NCBI GenBank assembly: GCA_963741305.1
Contig: CAVUHL010000003.1
Location: 62,001 to 126,000, forward strand
Source of the DNA: DATMER01 sp963741305
Lineage (GTDB): Bacteria > Acidobacteriota > Thermoanaerobaculia > Multivoradales > UBA5704
Direction: 5' to 3'
DNA length: 64,000 nt
Of the stretch, positions 7,473 to 16,097 are shown in pieces. The notes beneath the pieces were generated by a model. That model saw nothing but the letters and a program-made list of their open reading frames with translations, ran no database searches and was not told the DNA's origin. Every line of letters begins with the position of its first letter. Position 1 is the first letter of the stretch. The translations under genes were made by a program, and so were the position numbers.

Positions 7473-9689
7473 TTACAACAGCTTGTCCGGCGTGATCGGC
7501 AGCTCCCTGACGCGCCTGCCCGTGGCGTGGAAGACGGCGTTGGCGATGGCCGCCGGGATTCCGACCATCCCGAGCTCACCCATGCCCTTGACGCCTAGCG
7601 GGTTCACGATCTTGTCGTCCTCCTCGACGAACATCGTCTCGATCATGTGGACGTCGGCGTTGACGGGGACGTGGTAGTGCTGGAGGTTCGGGTTCATGAT
7701 CCGTCCGTAACGGTGGTCGATTTCCGTGGCCTCCTGCAGCGCCATGCCGATGCCCCACACGACGCCGCCGATCTCCTGGCTGTGTGACGCCTTAGGGTTG
7801 ATGATCTTCCCGCACGCTGTGACCTCGATAGCGCGCGTGACGCGGACGTTGCCCAGGTCCGGGTCCACCTTCACTTCGACGAACTGCGCCCCGTGCGCCA
7901 GCGTCGCGTACTTTTCGCGCTCCTTGGAGGGGTGTGCCTCAAATGTCTCGGCGATCTCGGCAAGGCCGTTGCGCTTCATGACTTCGGAGACGCTGACGGA
8001 CCGCGACGGGTCGCTTTTGAGTCGCAGCCGGCCGTCGAGCATCTCCACGTCCGAGGCGGCGGCCGTCTTCAGCGGCGAGCTCACTTCCTGATTCGCGAGC
8101 GACAACAGCTTCGCGCCGATCGCCAACGCCGCGCCGTAGACGGCTGAGCCGACGCTCGACGTCGTCCAAGAGCCTCCCTGCGAAGGGGCGCGCGGGAACT
8201 TTGTGTCGCCGAGCTCGAATTGCACCTGCTCGGGCCTGAGCCCCAGGTACTCGGCGGCGATCATGGTGATGACCGTGTAGGTTCCGGGGCCGATGTCGCT
8301 CGTCGCGCTGGCGACATGCGCCGTGCCGTCCACCTTGAACGTGATTCTGGCGGTGGCGGGCATCTGGAAAGCGCCCCAGACGCCGGTGGCCGTCCCCCAG
8401 CCGACCAGCAGCCGCCCGTCGCGCATCGAGCGGGGCTCGAACTTGCGGTCCTTCCACCCAAACTTTTCCGCCCCGAGCCGGTAGCACTCGCGCAGCGCCT
8501 TGCTCGAGAACGGCTTTCCGCTCTCGGGGTCGACCTCGGCATAGTTGATGAGCCGCAGCTCCAGCGGATCGATCTCGAGCGCGTACGCAAGCTCGTCCAT
8601 CGCGCTTTCGAGCGCGAACATGCCGCTGACGGCCCCCGGCGCACGCATCCACGTCGGGGTGTTGAGGTCCGTGCCGACAATCTTCAGCGGCGCATAAAGG
8701 TTCGGGCATGCATAGACCTGGCGCGTGAAATTGGTGGTGGCGTCCGAGAACTCTTCGAAGCTGGAAGTGTTGTGCACGGCCTCGTGGATCATCGCGGAGA
8801 GCTTCCCTGAACGCTCCGCGCCGAGTGCGACCTTCTGGATCGTATAAGGGCGGTAGCCGTGGCCCGTGAACATCTGTGTGCGCGTGTACACGACCTTGAC
8901 CGGGCGCTTGAGCTCGCGGGCAGCCATCGCCGTCAGCGCGGGATAGTAGTTCGGCCGCAGCGACGATCCGAAGGCCCCGCCCACGAAAGGCGAGACGACG
9001 CTCACATTCTCCTCGGGTACGCCGAAGCTCGAGGCCAGGTGCTCGCGCACGTTGTAGACCTCTTGCGTCTTGTCGAAGATCGTAAGCTTGTCGCCTTGCC
9101 AGACGGCGATGGCCGCGTGCGGCTCCATGGGGTTGTGGTGCTCGATGGGGATGCGGTACTCAGCCTCTACCTTCACCGGCGCGCTGCGCATAGCCTCCTC
9201 GGGATTGCCGCGAGGCTTCGACGGCCGCTCCTCCGGAGGCACGCGCGCTTTTTCTCGCACGGCCTCCGTGTCGGTCATGTGCTTCTCCACGTCGTACGAG
9301 GCTTTGACGAGGCGCGCCGCGTACCGTGCCTGCTCGTACGTCTCGGCGACGACGAGGGCCACAGGTTGGGCGTTGAAGAAGATCCTCCCGGATTGGAGCG
9401 CTCGAAACGACTTGTCCGGCTCTTCCTCGGCCCGCGGCGGCGCCTCCTCCTTGGAAGCCTTCGGGCCGAGCTTCGGCGTGTTCAGATGCGTGAAGATACG
9501 GATCACGCCGCCGGCGGCTTCGGCTTCGCGCGTATCGATCGATTTGATCGTCCCTTTGGCGACGGTCCCCAGCACGATGAAACCATAGGCGAGGTTCGGA
9601 ACCTGAAACTCCGCCGCGTACTTCGCTTTGCCCGTCACCTTCGCCACGCCATCGACGCGGCTCATCTCTTTTCCTATGTATCTCGGCAT
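7473..9689 (-). CDS. paoC: Aldehyde oxidase molybdopterin-binding subunit (PaoC/YagR-like)
   Basis: About 738 residues, the size of E. coli PaoC. It has the xanthine-dehydrogenase a/b hammerhead near the N-terminus (SRVDGVAKVTGKAKYAAEF) and a Moco domain including VVSPFVGGAFGSSLRP, a molybdopterin-contact loop, and a C-terminal GVKGMGELGMVG that carries the conserved active-site Glu. ATG 9689 is preferred: GGGAGGA lies five nucleotides upstream and it overlaps the previous stop (TGATG); a GTG one codon earlier is possible. The enzyme hydroxylates aldehydes to acids. It is third in the minus-strand paoA-paoB-paoC order. Confidence 0.9.
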   Translation of the reverse strand: MPRYIGKEMSRVDGVAKVTGKAKYAAEFQVPNLAYGFIVLGTVAKGTIKSIDTREAEAAGGVIRIFTHLNTPKLGPKASKEEAPPRAEEEPDKSFRALQSGRIFFNAQPVALVVAETYEQARYAARLVKASYDVEKHMTDTEAVREKARVPPEERPSKPRGNPEEAMRSAPVKVEAEYRIPIEHHNPMEPHAAIAVWQGDKLTIFDKTQEVYNVREHLASSFGVPEENVSVVSPFVGGAFGSSLRPNYYPALTAMAARELKRPVKVVYTRTQMFTGHGYRPYTIQKVALGAERSGKLSAMIHEAVHNTSSFEEFSDATTNFTRQVYACPNLYAPLKIVGTDLNTPTWMRAPGAVSGMFALESAMDELAYALEIDPLELRLINYAEVDPESGKPFSSKALRECYRLGAEKFGWKDRKFEPRSMRDGRLLVGWGTATGVWGAFQMPATARITFKVDGTAHVASATSDIGPGTYTVITMIAAEYLGLRPEQVQFELGDTKFPRAPSQGGSWTTSSVGSAVYGAALAIGAKLLSLANQEVSSPLKTAAASDVEMLDGRLRLKSDPSRSVSVSEVMKRNGLAEIAETFEAHPSKEREKYATLAHGAQFVEVKVDPDLGNVRVTRAIEVTACGKIINPKASHSQEIGGVVWGIGMALQEATEIDHRYGRIMNPNLQHYHVPVNADVHMIETMFVEEDDKIVNPLGVKGMGELGMVGIPAAIANAVFHATGRRVRELPITPDKLL

Positions 9690-10684
9690 CACATTCCTCC
9701 CATCGCACGCATCAGCGCACGAACGATCGCCCGCTTCCCGAGCTCGACTTTGTAGGCGTTGTGCGCGAGGGGTTTCGCATCTTTGAGAGCCGCCTCGGCA
9801 GCCCGCCGGAAGCTCTCCCCCGACGCGGGCTTGCCGGCGAGCGCGGCTTCCGCCTCCTGGCTCCGCCAGGGCTTGTGAGCCACGCCTCCGAGCACGACGC
9901 GCGCCTGTTTGATCGTGCCGCCATCGAGCTCCAGCGCGGCGGCGACCGCGACGAGCGCGAAGGCGTACGAGGCGCGGTCGCGGACCTTCAGGTAATAGGA
10001 ATTCTTCGCGAAGTTGGACTTCGGCAGCTCGATGGCCACGATGAGCTCGCCGTGCAGGAGGTTGTTGTCTTTCTCCGGCGTATCGCCCGGCAGGCGGTGG
10101 AAGTCGTTGACGGGGATTGTTCGCTCACGCCCGCCCGCATCCCTGACCCTCACGACGGCGTCGAGGGCGTAGAGTGCGTTTGCCATGTCGCCCGGGTAGG
10201 TGGCGACGCACTTGTCGCTCCAGCCGAAGATGGCGTGAATCCGATTGAGCCCTTCGCGGGCGCCGCAGCCAGTCCCGGGCTCGCGTTTGTTGCACGGCAT
10301 CGCCGTGTCGTAGAAGTACTGGCAACGCGTGCGCTGCAGGAGGTTCCCGCCGTTGGTCGCCATGTTGCGGAGCTGCGCGGAGGCGCCCGCGACGATGGCT
10401 TGCGTCAGGAGAGGGTAGTTGCTGCGGATGAGGGGATGATTGGCGGTGTCCGTATTCGTCGCCAGAGCTCCGATGGAGACACCCCCGCGGTCACCGCCCG
10501 CGGCCTTGATCTCGGTCAGCTTCAGACGCGTGACGTCCACCAGCTCGTTGGGACGTTCGACGTCCTCTTTCATCAGATCGAGGATGTTCGTCCCGCCCGC
10601 CAGGAATTTCGCCAGCGGGTTCGCCGCAACGGCGCCGGCGGCGGCGCTCGCATCGCTCGCCCGCACGTATTTAAACGGTCTCAC
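9689..10684 (-). CDS. paoB: Aldehyde oxidase FAD-binding subunit (PaoB/YagS-like)
   Basis: 331 residues of the CO-dehydrogenase flavoprotein (FAD_binding_5) family. The FAD loop is FLAGGTNILDLMKEDVERP (about 28-46). Cysteines in the RTRCQYFY, CNKREPGTGC and SDKC segments match the spacing of the extra 4Fe-4S cluster seen in E. coli PaoB, which distinguishes it from ordinary xanthine dehydrogenase FAD subunits. It starts with GTG at 10684 after AAAGGAGG, overlapping the end of paoA by 14 bp and paoC by about 1 bp, so translation is coupled. Confidence 0.9.
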   Translation of the reverse strand: MRPFKYVRASDASAAAGAVAANPLAKFLAGGTNILDLMKEDVERPNELVDVTRLKLTEIKAAGGDRGGVSIGALATNTDTANHPLIRSNYPLLTQAIVAGASAQLRNMATNGGNLLQRTRCQYFYDTAMPCNKREPGTGCGAREGLNRIHAIFGWSDKCVATYPGDMANALYALDAVVRVRDAGGRERTIPVNDFHRLPGDTPEKDNNLLHGELIVAIELPKSNFAKNSYYLKVRDRASYAFALVAVAAALELDGGTIKQARVVLGGVAHKPWRSQEAEAALAGKPASGESFRRAAEAALKDAKPLAHNAYKVELGKRAIVRALMRAMGGM

Positions 10685-11483
10685 TGGCGTCCTCCTTTCT
10701 CACGCGAGCCAACTGATCCTCGTCGACGAAGCGCCACGTATGCTTCGTCTCTCTGCCCGAATGGACCTCCTGGATTGCGGCCACGATCCCCGGATAGGCC
10801 CCGCAGCGGCAGATGTTGCCGCTCATCCGTTCGCGGATTTCGTCGTCCGTGAGCCGGGTCGTCGTCGCGGTCACGTCTTCCGTGGCGTGGCTCACGTCGC
10901 CTCGGCGCGCCTCTTCGAGCAGCGCGACGGCGGAGCAGATCTGCCCCGAGGTGCAGTACCCGCACTGGAAGCCGTCATACTTGATGAAGGCCGCCTGCAT
11001 GGGGTGGAGGTCATCCCCCTTCGCCAGCCCTTCGATCGTCGTGACCTCCCGGCCCTCGACGCTGGCGGCGAGCGTCAGGCACGACAGGACGCGCCGGCCG
11101 TCGACGATCACCGTGCAGGCCCCGCACTGGCCCTGGTCGCAGCCCTTCTTCGAGCCGGTCAGCTCGAGCCTTTCGCGCAGCGCGTCGAGCAGTACGACAC
11201 GCGGATCGATTTGCAGGGTTTTCGTCGCGCCGTTGATCTTGAGCACCACCTGCACGAGATTCTCCGCCGCGGAACCCGCTGCAGTCGCGGCGTCGGGCGA
11301 CAGGCTCAGTGCCGCCAACGCTTTCTCGAGCGACAGCAGGTCGAGGGCGAAGAATCCGACGCTGCCTGCCAGGAACGTGCGTCGCGTCTGCCCGACGCCG
11401 GTCAACGCCGGCATCTCCTCCAGCAGCGCCTCTTCGTCATCCGTCAGCTCAGGTTCCGAGGTCTCGTCGAAGTCGTCGTTCAT
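10671..11483 (-). CDS. paoA: Aldehyde oxidase 2Fe-2S subunit (PaoA/YagT-like)
   Basis: 270 residues with two [2Fe-2S] domains. The plant-type ferredoxin cluster motif is KKGCDQGQCGACTV (about 127-140), and the second domain has FQCGYCTSGQ and SGNICRCGAYPG. The N-terminus is long and has a twin-arginine-like TRRTFLAGSVGFFALDLL segment (about 34-51), consistent with Tat export of the assembled heterotrimer, as for E. coli PaoABC (periplasmic). RBS AGGAGG precedes ATG 11483, which overlaps the cupin stop by 4 bp. Confidence 0.9.
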   Translation of the reverse strand: MNDDFDETSEPELTDDEEALLEEMPALTGVGQTRRTFLAGSVGFFALDLLSLEKALAALSLSPDAATAAGSAAENLVQVVLKINGATKTLQIDPRVVLLDALRERLELTGSKKGCDQGQCGACTVIVDGRRVLSCLTLAASVEGREVTTIEGLAKGDDLHPMQAAFIKYDGFQCGYCTSGQICSAVALLEEARRGDVSHATEDVTATTTRLTDDEIRERMSGNICRCGAYPGIVAAIQEVHSGRETKHTWRFVDEDQLARVRKEDASETV

Positions 11484-11974
11484 TGAGGATCCTCCTGTTT
11501 GCCTTCTTTACGGACTGGCATGTTGTATTGCTCCTCGCTGACCTTTTCCATCCAATCGGTGCTCTTGCCGTCGAGCTGCTCTACAATGGCGATGTGCGCC
11601 ATTGAGCTGGTTGGCGAGGCTCCGTGCCAGTGCTTTTGATTGGGCGGGATCCAGACGACGTCGCCTTGCCGGATCTCATCGACCGGAGAGCCCCATTGTT
11701 GAACGCGGCCGGTTCCGGCCGTCACGATCAGCGTCTGGCCGAGAGGATGGCTGTGCCATGCAGAGCGGGCGCCGGGCTCGAAGGTAACGAGCGCGCCGCT
11801 CACGCGCGCAGGATCGCTCGCTTGAAACGGAGAATCGACGCGCACGGAGCCGGTGAAGTTTTCGGCTGGTCCTTGCCGGGACGGCTGGGAACCGCTGCGC
11901 GCGATGGTGATGGTCTGGCCGGATGCGGAAGCTACGAGAGAAAAGGAGAGGACGGTCGCGGCGAGCAGTTTCAT
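11480..11974 (-). CDS. Secreted cupin-domain protein
   Basis: 164 residues starting at ATG 11974 (RBS AGAAGGAG); a longer open frame upstream lacks an RBS and would overlap the hydrolase gene. Signal peptide MKLLAATVLSFSLVASASG, then a single cupin barrel: SAWHSHPLGQTLIV supplies the metal histidines of motif 1 and VWIPPNQKHWHGAS motif 2. Small cupins of this type (with carboxymuconolactone-decarboxylase operons) are often quercetinase-like or sugar binding; the actual ligand is not predictable. Its stop overlaps the paoA start, so it is co-transcribed with the aldehyde oxidase. Confidence 0.82.
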   Translation of the reverse strand: MKLLAATVLSFSLVASASGQTITIARSGSQPSRQGPAENFTGSVRVDSPFQASDPARVSGALVTFEPGARSAWHSHPLGQTLIVTAGTGRVQQWGSPVDEIRQGDVVWIPPNQKHWHGASPTSSMAHIAIVEQLDGKSTDWMEKVSEEQYNMPVRKEGKQEDPQ

Positions 11975-11994
11975 GTGCGGCTCCTTCTGGCGGT

Positions 11995-13092
11995 TCAGTC
12001 CAAGCCCTTCTGCGCGAGGAACTGCGACAGGAGGTCGGCGATCTGCAGATTGTTGAGATCGGACATCGGGAAGTGCGTATTGCCACGGACGCCCAACTCG
12101 GGCAGAGACACGAGGGTGACGTCTCCTCCCCGGCGGTTCACGGCATCCCGCCACAGCCTCGCCATGTCAAGAAAGACGCGCCATTGGTCCTCGCCCGGAT
12201 TCACGCTCGGTTTCTCGGCAATGTTGTCGCCGTAGTAGACGACGATCGGGATCTTCGTGAGCAGCATGAAATCCGACAGAGGCACACCGACGGCTTTCAG
12301 CGTGCCGCCGGCGTGAGTCATGGGCTCGGGGACTTCCCCCTCCGGGAAAAAGAAGTTGCCGCCCGGCTCATACGACACGATGGCTTGGACATTCTTGTTC
12401 TTGATTGCCGTGCGCCAACCCAGTGCACCGCTTTGGGAATGCGTGACGAGAATGCCCGGCCCGGTCCGGTCGAAGAGTACGGAAACCGCGTCGGAATTGA
12501 CCTCCATGTCGAAGGGCCCGGTGTTCGGCACCATCTGCCGGAAGAACTGGTCGAGTGCCTCCGGTTCGCTTGAGAACTGCACGCCCGGGAACAAGTCCGG
12601 CCAGATGCCTAGCCGGAAGATGCCGAACCAGAGCTGTTCGTCCGGCGTAACCGCCAAGTTCATCGGCTGCGTGCTGCGTGCCGCACGGCCGCGCCGTGGC
12701 TGATCGATCAGATAGACTGGAAAGCGGCGGCGGAGGAAGATGGTCTGGAAACCTTCACGCCCATCAGGCGTCGTCTCCCAAGTCTTCGCGGACTGCCCAT
12801 GGCCATGCCAGAACACGAGAGGAAGCTTTCTGGCATTCACCGGGACCTGGTAGAACACGTAGGCGTGATCACCGTGCAAGGTCTGTCCCGCGGAATCGGG
12901 TCCGGCGGGGTTGAATGCACCCTGTTTGACCGGATCGAACGTGCCCGGAGCGGTGACGACCGTCCCGCCGACCGCAAAGCTGCCTTGCTCCTGGATCATC
13001 AGCGGCCCGGGATGGCTGTTTCCGGCCGCAGTTGCACATGCCGAGCTGATGATCGCAGCCGCGGTCAGGGCAAACGCGTTGAAGACTTTCAT
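11995..13092 (-). CDS. Secreted alpha/beta hydrolase, possible lipoprotein
   Basis: 365 residues. The N-terminal signal (about 1-20) ends in a lipobox-like ISSAC, suggesting lipidation. The alpha/beta-hydrolase core is visible: oxyanion-side VFWHGHGQSAKTW (about 93-105), nucleophile elbow VTHSQSGALG (Ser near 228), and a C-terminal GNTHFPM that may give the catalytic His. Similar enzymes are esterases or dienelactone-hydrolase-like; the substrate is unknown. It sits in the aldehyde operon, 20 bp from the cupin gene and 13 bp from the aldo/keto reductase gene. Confidence 0.82.
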   Translation of the reverse strand: MKVFNAFALTAAAIISSACATAAGNSHPGPLMIQEQGSFAVGGTVVTAPGTFDPVKQGAFNPAGPDSAGQTLHGDHAYVFYQVPVNARKLPLVFWHGHGQSAKTWETTPDGREGFQTIFLRRRFPVYLIDQPRRGRAARSTQPMNLAVTPDEQLWFGIFRLGIWPDLFPGVQFSSEPEALDQFFRQMVPNTGPFDMEVNSDAVSVLFDRTGPGILVTHSQSGALGWRTAIKNKNVQAIVSYEPGGNFFFPEGEVPEPMTHAGGTLKAVGVPLSDFMLLTKIPIVVYYGDNIAEKPSVNPGEDQWRVFLDMARLWRDAVNRRGGDVTLVSLPELGVRGNTHFPMSDLNNLQIADLLSQFLAQKGLD

Positions 13093-13105
13093 GATGGTTG
13101 TTACC

Positions 13106-14095
13106 TCAGCGGTCGATCATCCGCTGCGCGCCCTCGGAATACCGGGCCCCTTGCACCGTGATCTGAGACGCGGCGCTTTCGATGTCGCGGAGATCGGCTT
13201 GGGTGAGCTCAACCGAGGCCGCCGCGATGTTCTCTTGCAGGCGATGCACCTTGGTGGTGCCGGGTATCGGTACGATCCAGGGCTTCTGGGCGAGGAGCCA
13301 GGCGAGCGCGATCTGGGCCGGCGTCGCGTTTTTGCGCTGAGCCATGCTCCCGAGCAGGTCGACCAACGCCTGGTTCGCCTTCCGGGCCTCCGGGGAGAAG
13401 CGGGGGACGGTGTTGCGGAAGTCGTTGCTGTCGAACGAGGTGTTCTCGTCGATCTTTCCTGTGAGAAAGCCCCTGCCCAGCGGGCTGAAGGGAACGAAAC
13501 CAATTCCTAACTCCTCCAAGGCCGGGAGGATCTCCTCTTCGGGCTCTCGCCACCAGAGCGAGTACTCGCTCTGAAGGGCCGTGACAGGCTGGACGGCGTG
13601 TGCGCGGCGGATGGTCTGCACTCCTGCCTCGGAGAGGCCGAAGTGCCGGACCTTGCCCTCCTGGATCAGCTCCTTCACCGTGCCCGCCACGTCCTCGATG
13701 GGCACATCCGGATCGACGCGGTGCTGATAGAACAGGTCGATGGCGTCGATGTTGAGCCGCCCGAGCGATGCTTCCGCGACCTCCCTGATGTGCTCAGGCC
13801 GGCTGTTCAGGCCGGCCTGCTTCCCGTCGGCGTCGAGGCGGAACCCGAACTTGGTGGCGATCACCACCTGCTCGCGGATGGGGGAGAGCGCTTTGCCCAC
13901 CAGCTCCTCGTTGGTGAACGGACCGTAGACTTCAGCGGTGTCGAAGAAGGTGACGCCGAGGTCGACGGCCGACCGGATCACCGAGATCATCTCCTGCTCG
14001 TCCCGGGCTGGTCCATATCCGAAGCTCATACCCATGCAGCCGAGCCCGATGGCCGAAACTTCCAGGTTGCTCCGTCCCAGTTTGCGCTTCTGCAT
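13106..14095 (-). CDS. Aldo/keto reductase (YakC/AKR13-like)
   Basis: 329 residues with a complete AKR barrel. Motifs: GVTFFDTAEVYGPFTNEELVG (contains catalytic Asp and Tyr of the tetrad), the FGFRLD segment with catalytic Lys upstream (VVIATKFGF), DLFYQHRVDP (active-site His) and the NADPH-binding IPGTTKVHRLQEN near the C-terminus. Cytosolic NADPH-dependent reduction of aldehydes or ketones. RBS GGAAGGAG precedes ATG 14095. It is the second gene of the minus-strand operon, which fits aldehyde detoxification with the oxidase downstream. Confidence 0.9.
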   Translation of the reverse strand: MQKRKLGRSNLEVSAIGLGCMGMSFGYGPARDEQEMISVIRSAVDLGVTFFDTAEVYGPFTNEELVGKALSPIREQVVIATKFGFRLDADGKQAGLNSRPEHIREVAEASLGRLNIDAIDLFYQHRVDPDVPIEDVAGTVKELIQEGKVRHFGLSEAGVQTIRRAHAVQPVTALQSEYSLWWREPEEEILPALEELGIGFVPFSPLGRGFLTGKIDENTSFDSNDFRNTVPRFSPEARKANQALVDLLGSMAQRKNATPAQIALAWLLAQKPWIVPIPGTTKVHRLQENIAAASVELTQADLRDIESAASQITVQGARYSEGAQRMIDR

Positions 14096-14113
14096 TGTTC
14101 TCTCCTTCCTTAC

Positions 14114-14974
14114 CTACACTGCCAGTGCGGCGGGCTCTCGGTCGAGATCGAGGGACGTCGAGAGGTCCCGGTGCGCGTCGGTCTGCGCCTTCAGGTCGGC
14201 GACCTTCTGCTCCACGGTGGCAACGGCATCGGCGCCTGCAACAAAGCGGCGCGGCGGCGGCTCCTGGCTGGCGATCGTGATGAGCGCTCGCGCGAGCTTG
14301 GCCGGATCGCCGGATTGCAGGCCGTTCTGGGATTTCCAAAACTCGAGCTGTTTCGTTCTGCGTTCGTCGTAATCCTCGATGGACGGCTCAGCGTAGTTCG
14401 TCGATCTCTCGGTGAGGAGCTCCGTGCGGAAGAACCCCGGATTGACGATGGTGGTGGCAATGCCGAACGGCGCGATCTCGGCGTGCAGCGACTCCATCCA
14501 TCCCTCCAGGCCGAACTTCGAGGCGGCATAGGCGGTGCAGAACTCGAAACCGACGAGGCCCGCGCTCGACGAGATGGAGATGATGTGCCCTGAGCGCTGC
14601 TCGCGCATCACCGGCAGGACAGCGCGGGTGACGTTCATCGGGCCAAAGAGGCTCACCGCCAACTGCCGCTCCATCTGCTCGGGCGTCAGCTCCTCGAAAT
14701 AGCCGGCATAAAAGCTGGCAGCATTGTTGACCAGGACGTCGATGCGGCCGAACCGGTCGACAGCGGCCTTCACCGCCGCCTCGGCATCGCCGGGTTTGGT
14801 CACGTCCAGCTCGACGGCCAGCAGATTGTCCGACCGGCCCAAGGCCTTGGCGACTCCGGCGCGGTCACGGCCCGAGGCCACAACCGCGTGGCCGGCCGCC
14901 AGTGCTGCCTTGGCGAAATCGACGCCCATGCCACGGCCGGCTCCAGTGATGAACCAGACCTTCCTGTTACCCAT
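14114..14974 (-). CDS. Short-chain dehydrogenase/reductase
   Basis: 286-residue classical SDR: cofactor motif TGAGRGMG (about 10-17), NNAAS (about 85), catalytic Ser in SISSSAG and YAASK (Tyr-Lys, about 150-154). First gene of the minus-strand operon, with RBS AAGGAG. An Arg after the glycine motif and SGRD at the end of beta-2 suggest NADP preference. The substrate is not predictable, though the context points to carbonyl compounds. Confidence 0.9.
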   Translation of the reverse strand: MGNRKVWFITGAGRGMGVDFAKAALAAGHAVVASGRDRAGVAKALGRSDNLLAVELDVTKPGDAEAAVKAAVDRFGRIDVLVNNAASFYAGYFEELTPEQMERQLAVSLFGPMNVTRAVLPVMREQRSGHIISISSSAGLVGFEFCTAYAASKFGLEGWMESLHAEIAPFGIATTIVNPGFFRTELLTERSTNYAEPSIEDYDERRTKQLEFWKSQNGLQSGDPAKLARALITIASQEPPPRRFVAGADAVATVEQKVADLKAQTDAHRDLSTSLDLDREPAALAV

Positions 14975-15193
14975 GACAACTCCTTTTCAGAGGCGGGAGA
15001 GACCGCTCGAAGGGCTCCGAACGAATGTGCAAGTTTCACACCGGAACAAGCCTTCGTAGGTGCCCGTCCCGTGATCCCATGTTAGGGCTCCGGGACCCGG
15101 GGCGGTATGACGATCCTCGAAGATTCTTGGACGATCCTGCAAATCTTTCCGTAAAGTGTCCAGAGTCCGCTGGAGGGGGGCTAGGATAGGGAC
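14975..15193. promoter_or_regulatory. Divergent control region between SDR operon and AraC-type regulator
   Basis: This 219-bp region between divergently transcribed genes should hold the promoters of both and the operator of the AraC-family protein encoded to the right. Position 15106-15150 contains AT-richer DNA with repeated ATCCT/GATCCT elements. No unambiguous -35/-10 pair was identified, so the assignment rests on gene orientation. Confidence 0.45.
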
Positions 15194-16072
15194 ATGGACG
15201 AATTGGCGGAGCGCATCGCACGGGCTATTCCGGAGGACGGTGGTGTCGAGCCGCTGAAGGGGCTTCACCTCTTCCGCTCCTCGACTCCGACGGAGCCGCT
15301 CCACGGAGTTTCCAGGCCTTCCTTCTGCGTGATCGCGCAGGGGAGCAAGGAGGTGCTCCTGGGTGACAGCCGCTACCGCTATGACCCGGCTCATTACCTG
15401 CTCGCCACCGCGGAGCTGCCCGTCGTGGGCCAGGTCCTCGAGGCGTCGGCGGAGCGGCCGTATCTGAGCCTTCTTCTGGAGCTCGACCCGGCTCTCGTCG
15501 GCTCGGTGATGGTGGAGGCGGGTCATCTCTCATCAGGGAACCAGGGCAACGCGCGGGCGATGGACGTGAGCCCGCTGGACGCGGGCCTGCTGGATGCCGT
15601 GGTACGTCTGGTGAGGCTCCTGGACTCGCCTGCCGAAGTACGGGTTTTGCGGCCGCTGATCACGCGGGAGATCGTGTACCGGCTGCTGATTGGAGACCAG
15701 GGAAAGCGGCTCCGTCAGGTGGCTCTCCTGGGCGGCCACACCGACGTCATCGCAGAAGCCATCGGGCGCCTCCGCAGGGAATTCAACCAGCCGCTGCGGA
15801 TCGACAGCCTGGCGCGGGAACTGGGGATGAGCGTCTCGGGCTTTCACCACCACTTCAAGGCGGTGACGGCAATGAGCCCCCTACAATTCCAGAAGCAGCT
15901 CCGGCTCCAGGAGGCCCGGCGCATCATGATCGGCGAGAACCTGGATGCCGCCAGTGCTGGCTACCGGGTTGGCTACGACGACGCCTCGCAGTTCAGCCGG
16001 GAGTACAAGAGGCTGTTCGGACAGCCCCCCGTCAGGGACGTGGAGCGGCTGCGCGAGGCGGCGAGGAGCTAG
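15194..16072 (+). CDS. AraC-family transcriptional regulator with AraC_N domain
   Basis: 292 residues. Residues about 20-170 match the AraC_N (PF06719-type) cupin-like sensor (SRPSFCVIAQGSKEVLLGDS, YDPAHYLL). Residues about 190-285 form two helix-turn-helices with the signature region MSPLQFQKQLRLQEARRIM and VGYDDASQFSREYKRLFG. The architecture is that of YqhC-type regulators, which activate aldehyde-reductase genes. It is divergent from an operon containing an aldo/keto reductase and an aldehyde oxidase, so it is the likely activator. No good Shine-Dalgarno upstream; the start is chosen by homology length. Confidence 0.88.
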   Translation: MDELAERIARAIPEDGGVEPLKGLHLFRSSTPTEPLHGVSRPSFCVIAQGSKEVLLGDSRYRYDPAHYLLATAELPVVGQVLEASAERPYLSLLLELDPALVGSVMVEAGHLSSGNQGNARAMDVSPLDAGLLDAVVRLVRLLDSPAEVRVLRPLITREIVYRLLIGDQGKRLRQVALLGGHTDVIAEAIGRLRREFNQPLRIDSLARELGMSVSGFHHHFKAVTAMSPLQFQKQLRLQEARRIMIGENLDAASAGYRVGYDDASQFSREYKRLFGQPPVRDVERLREAARS

Positions 16073-16097
16073 GCCGCTGCCCTGTCATCTCACTCCA

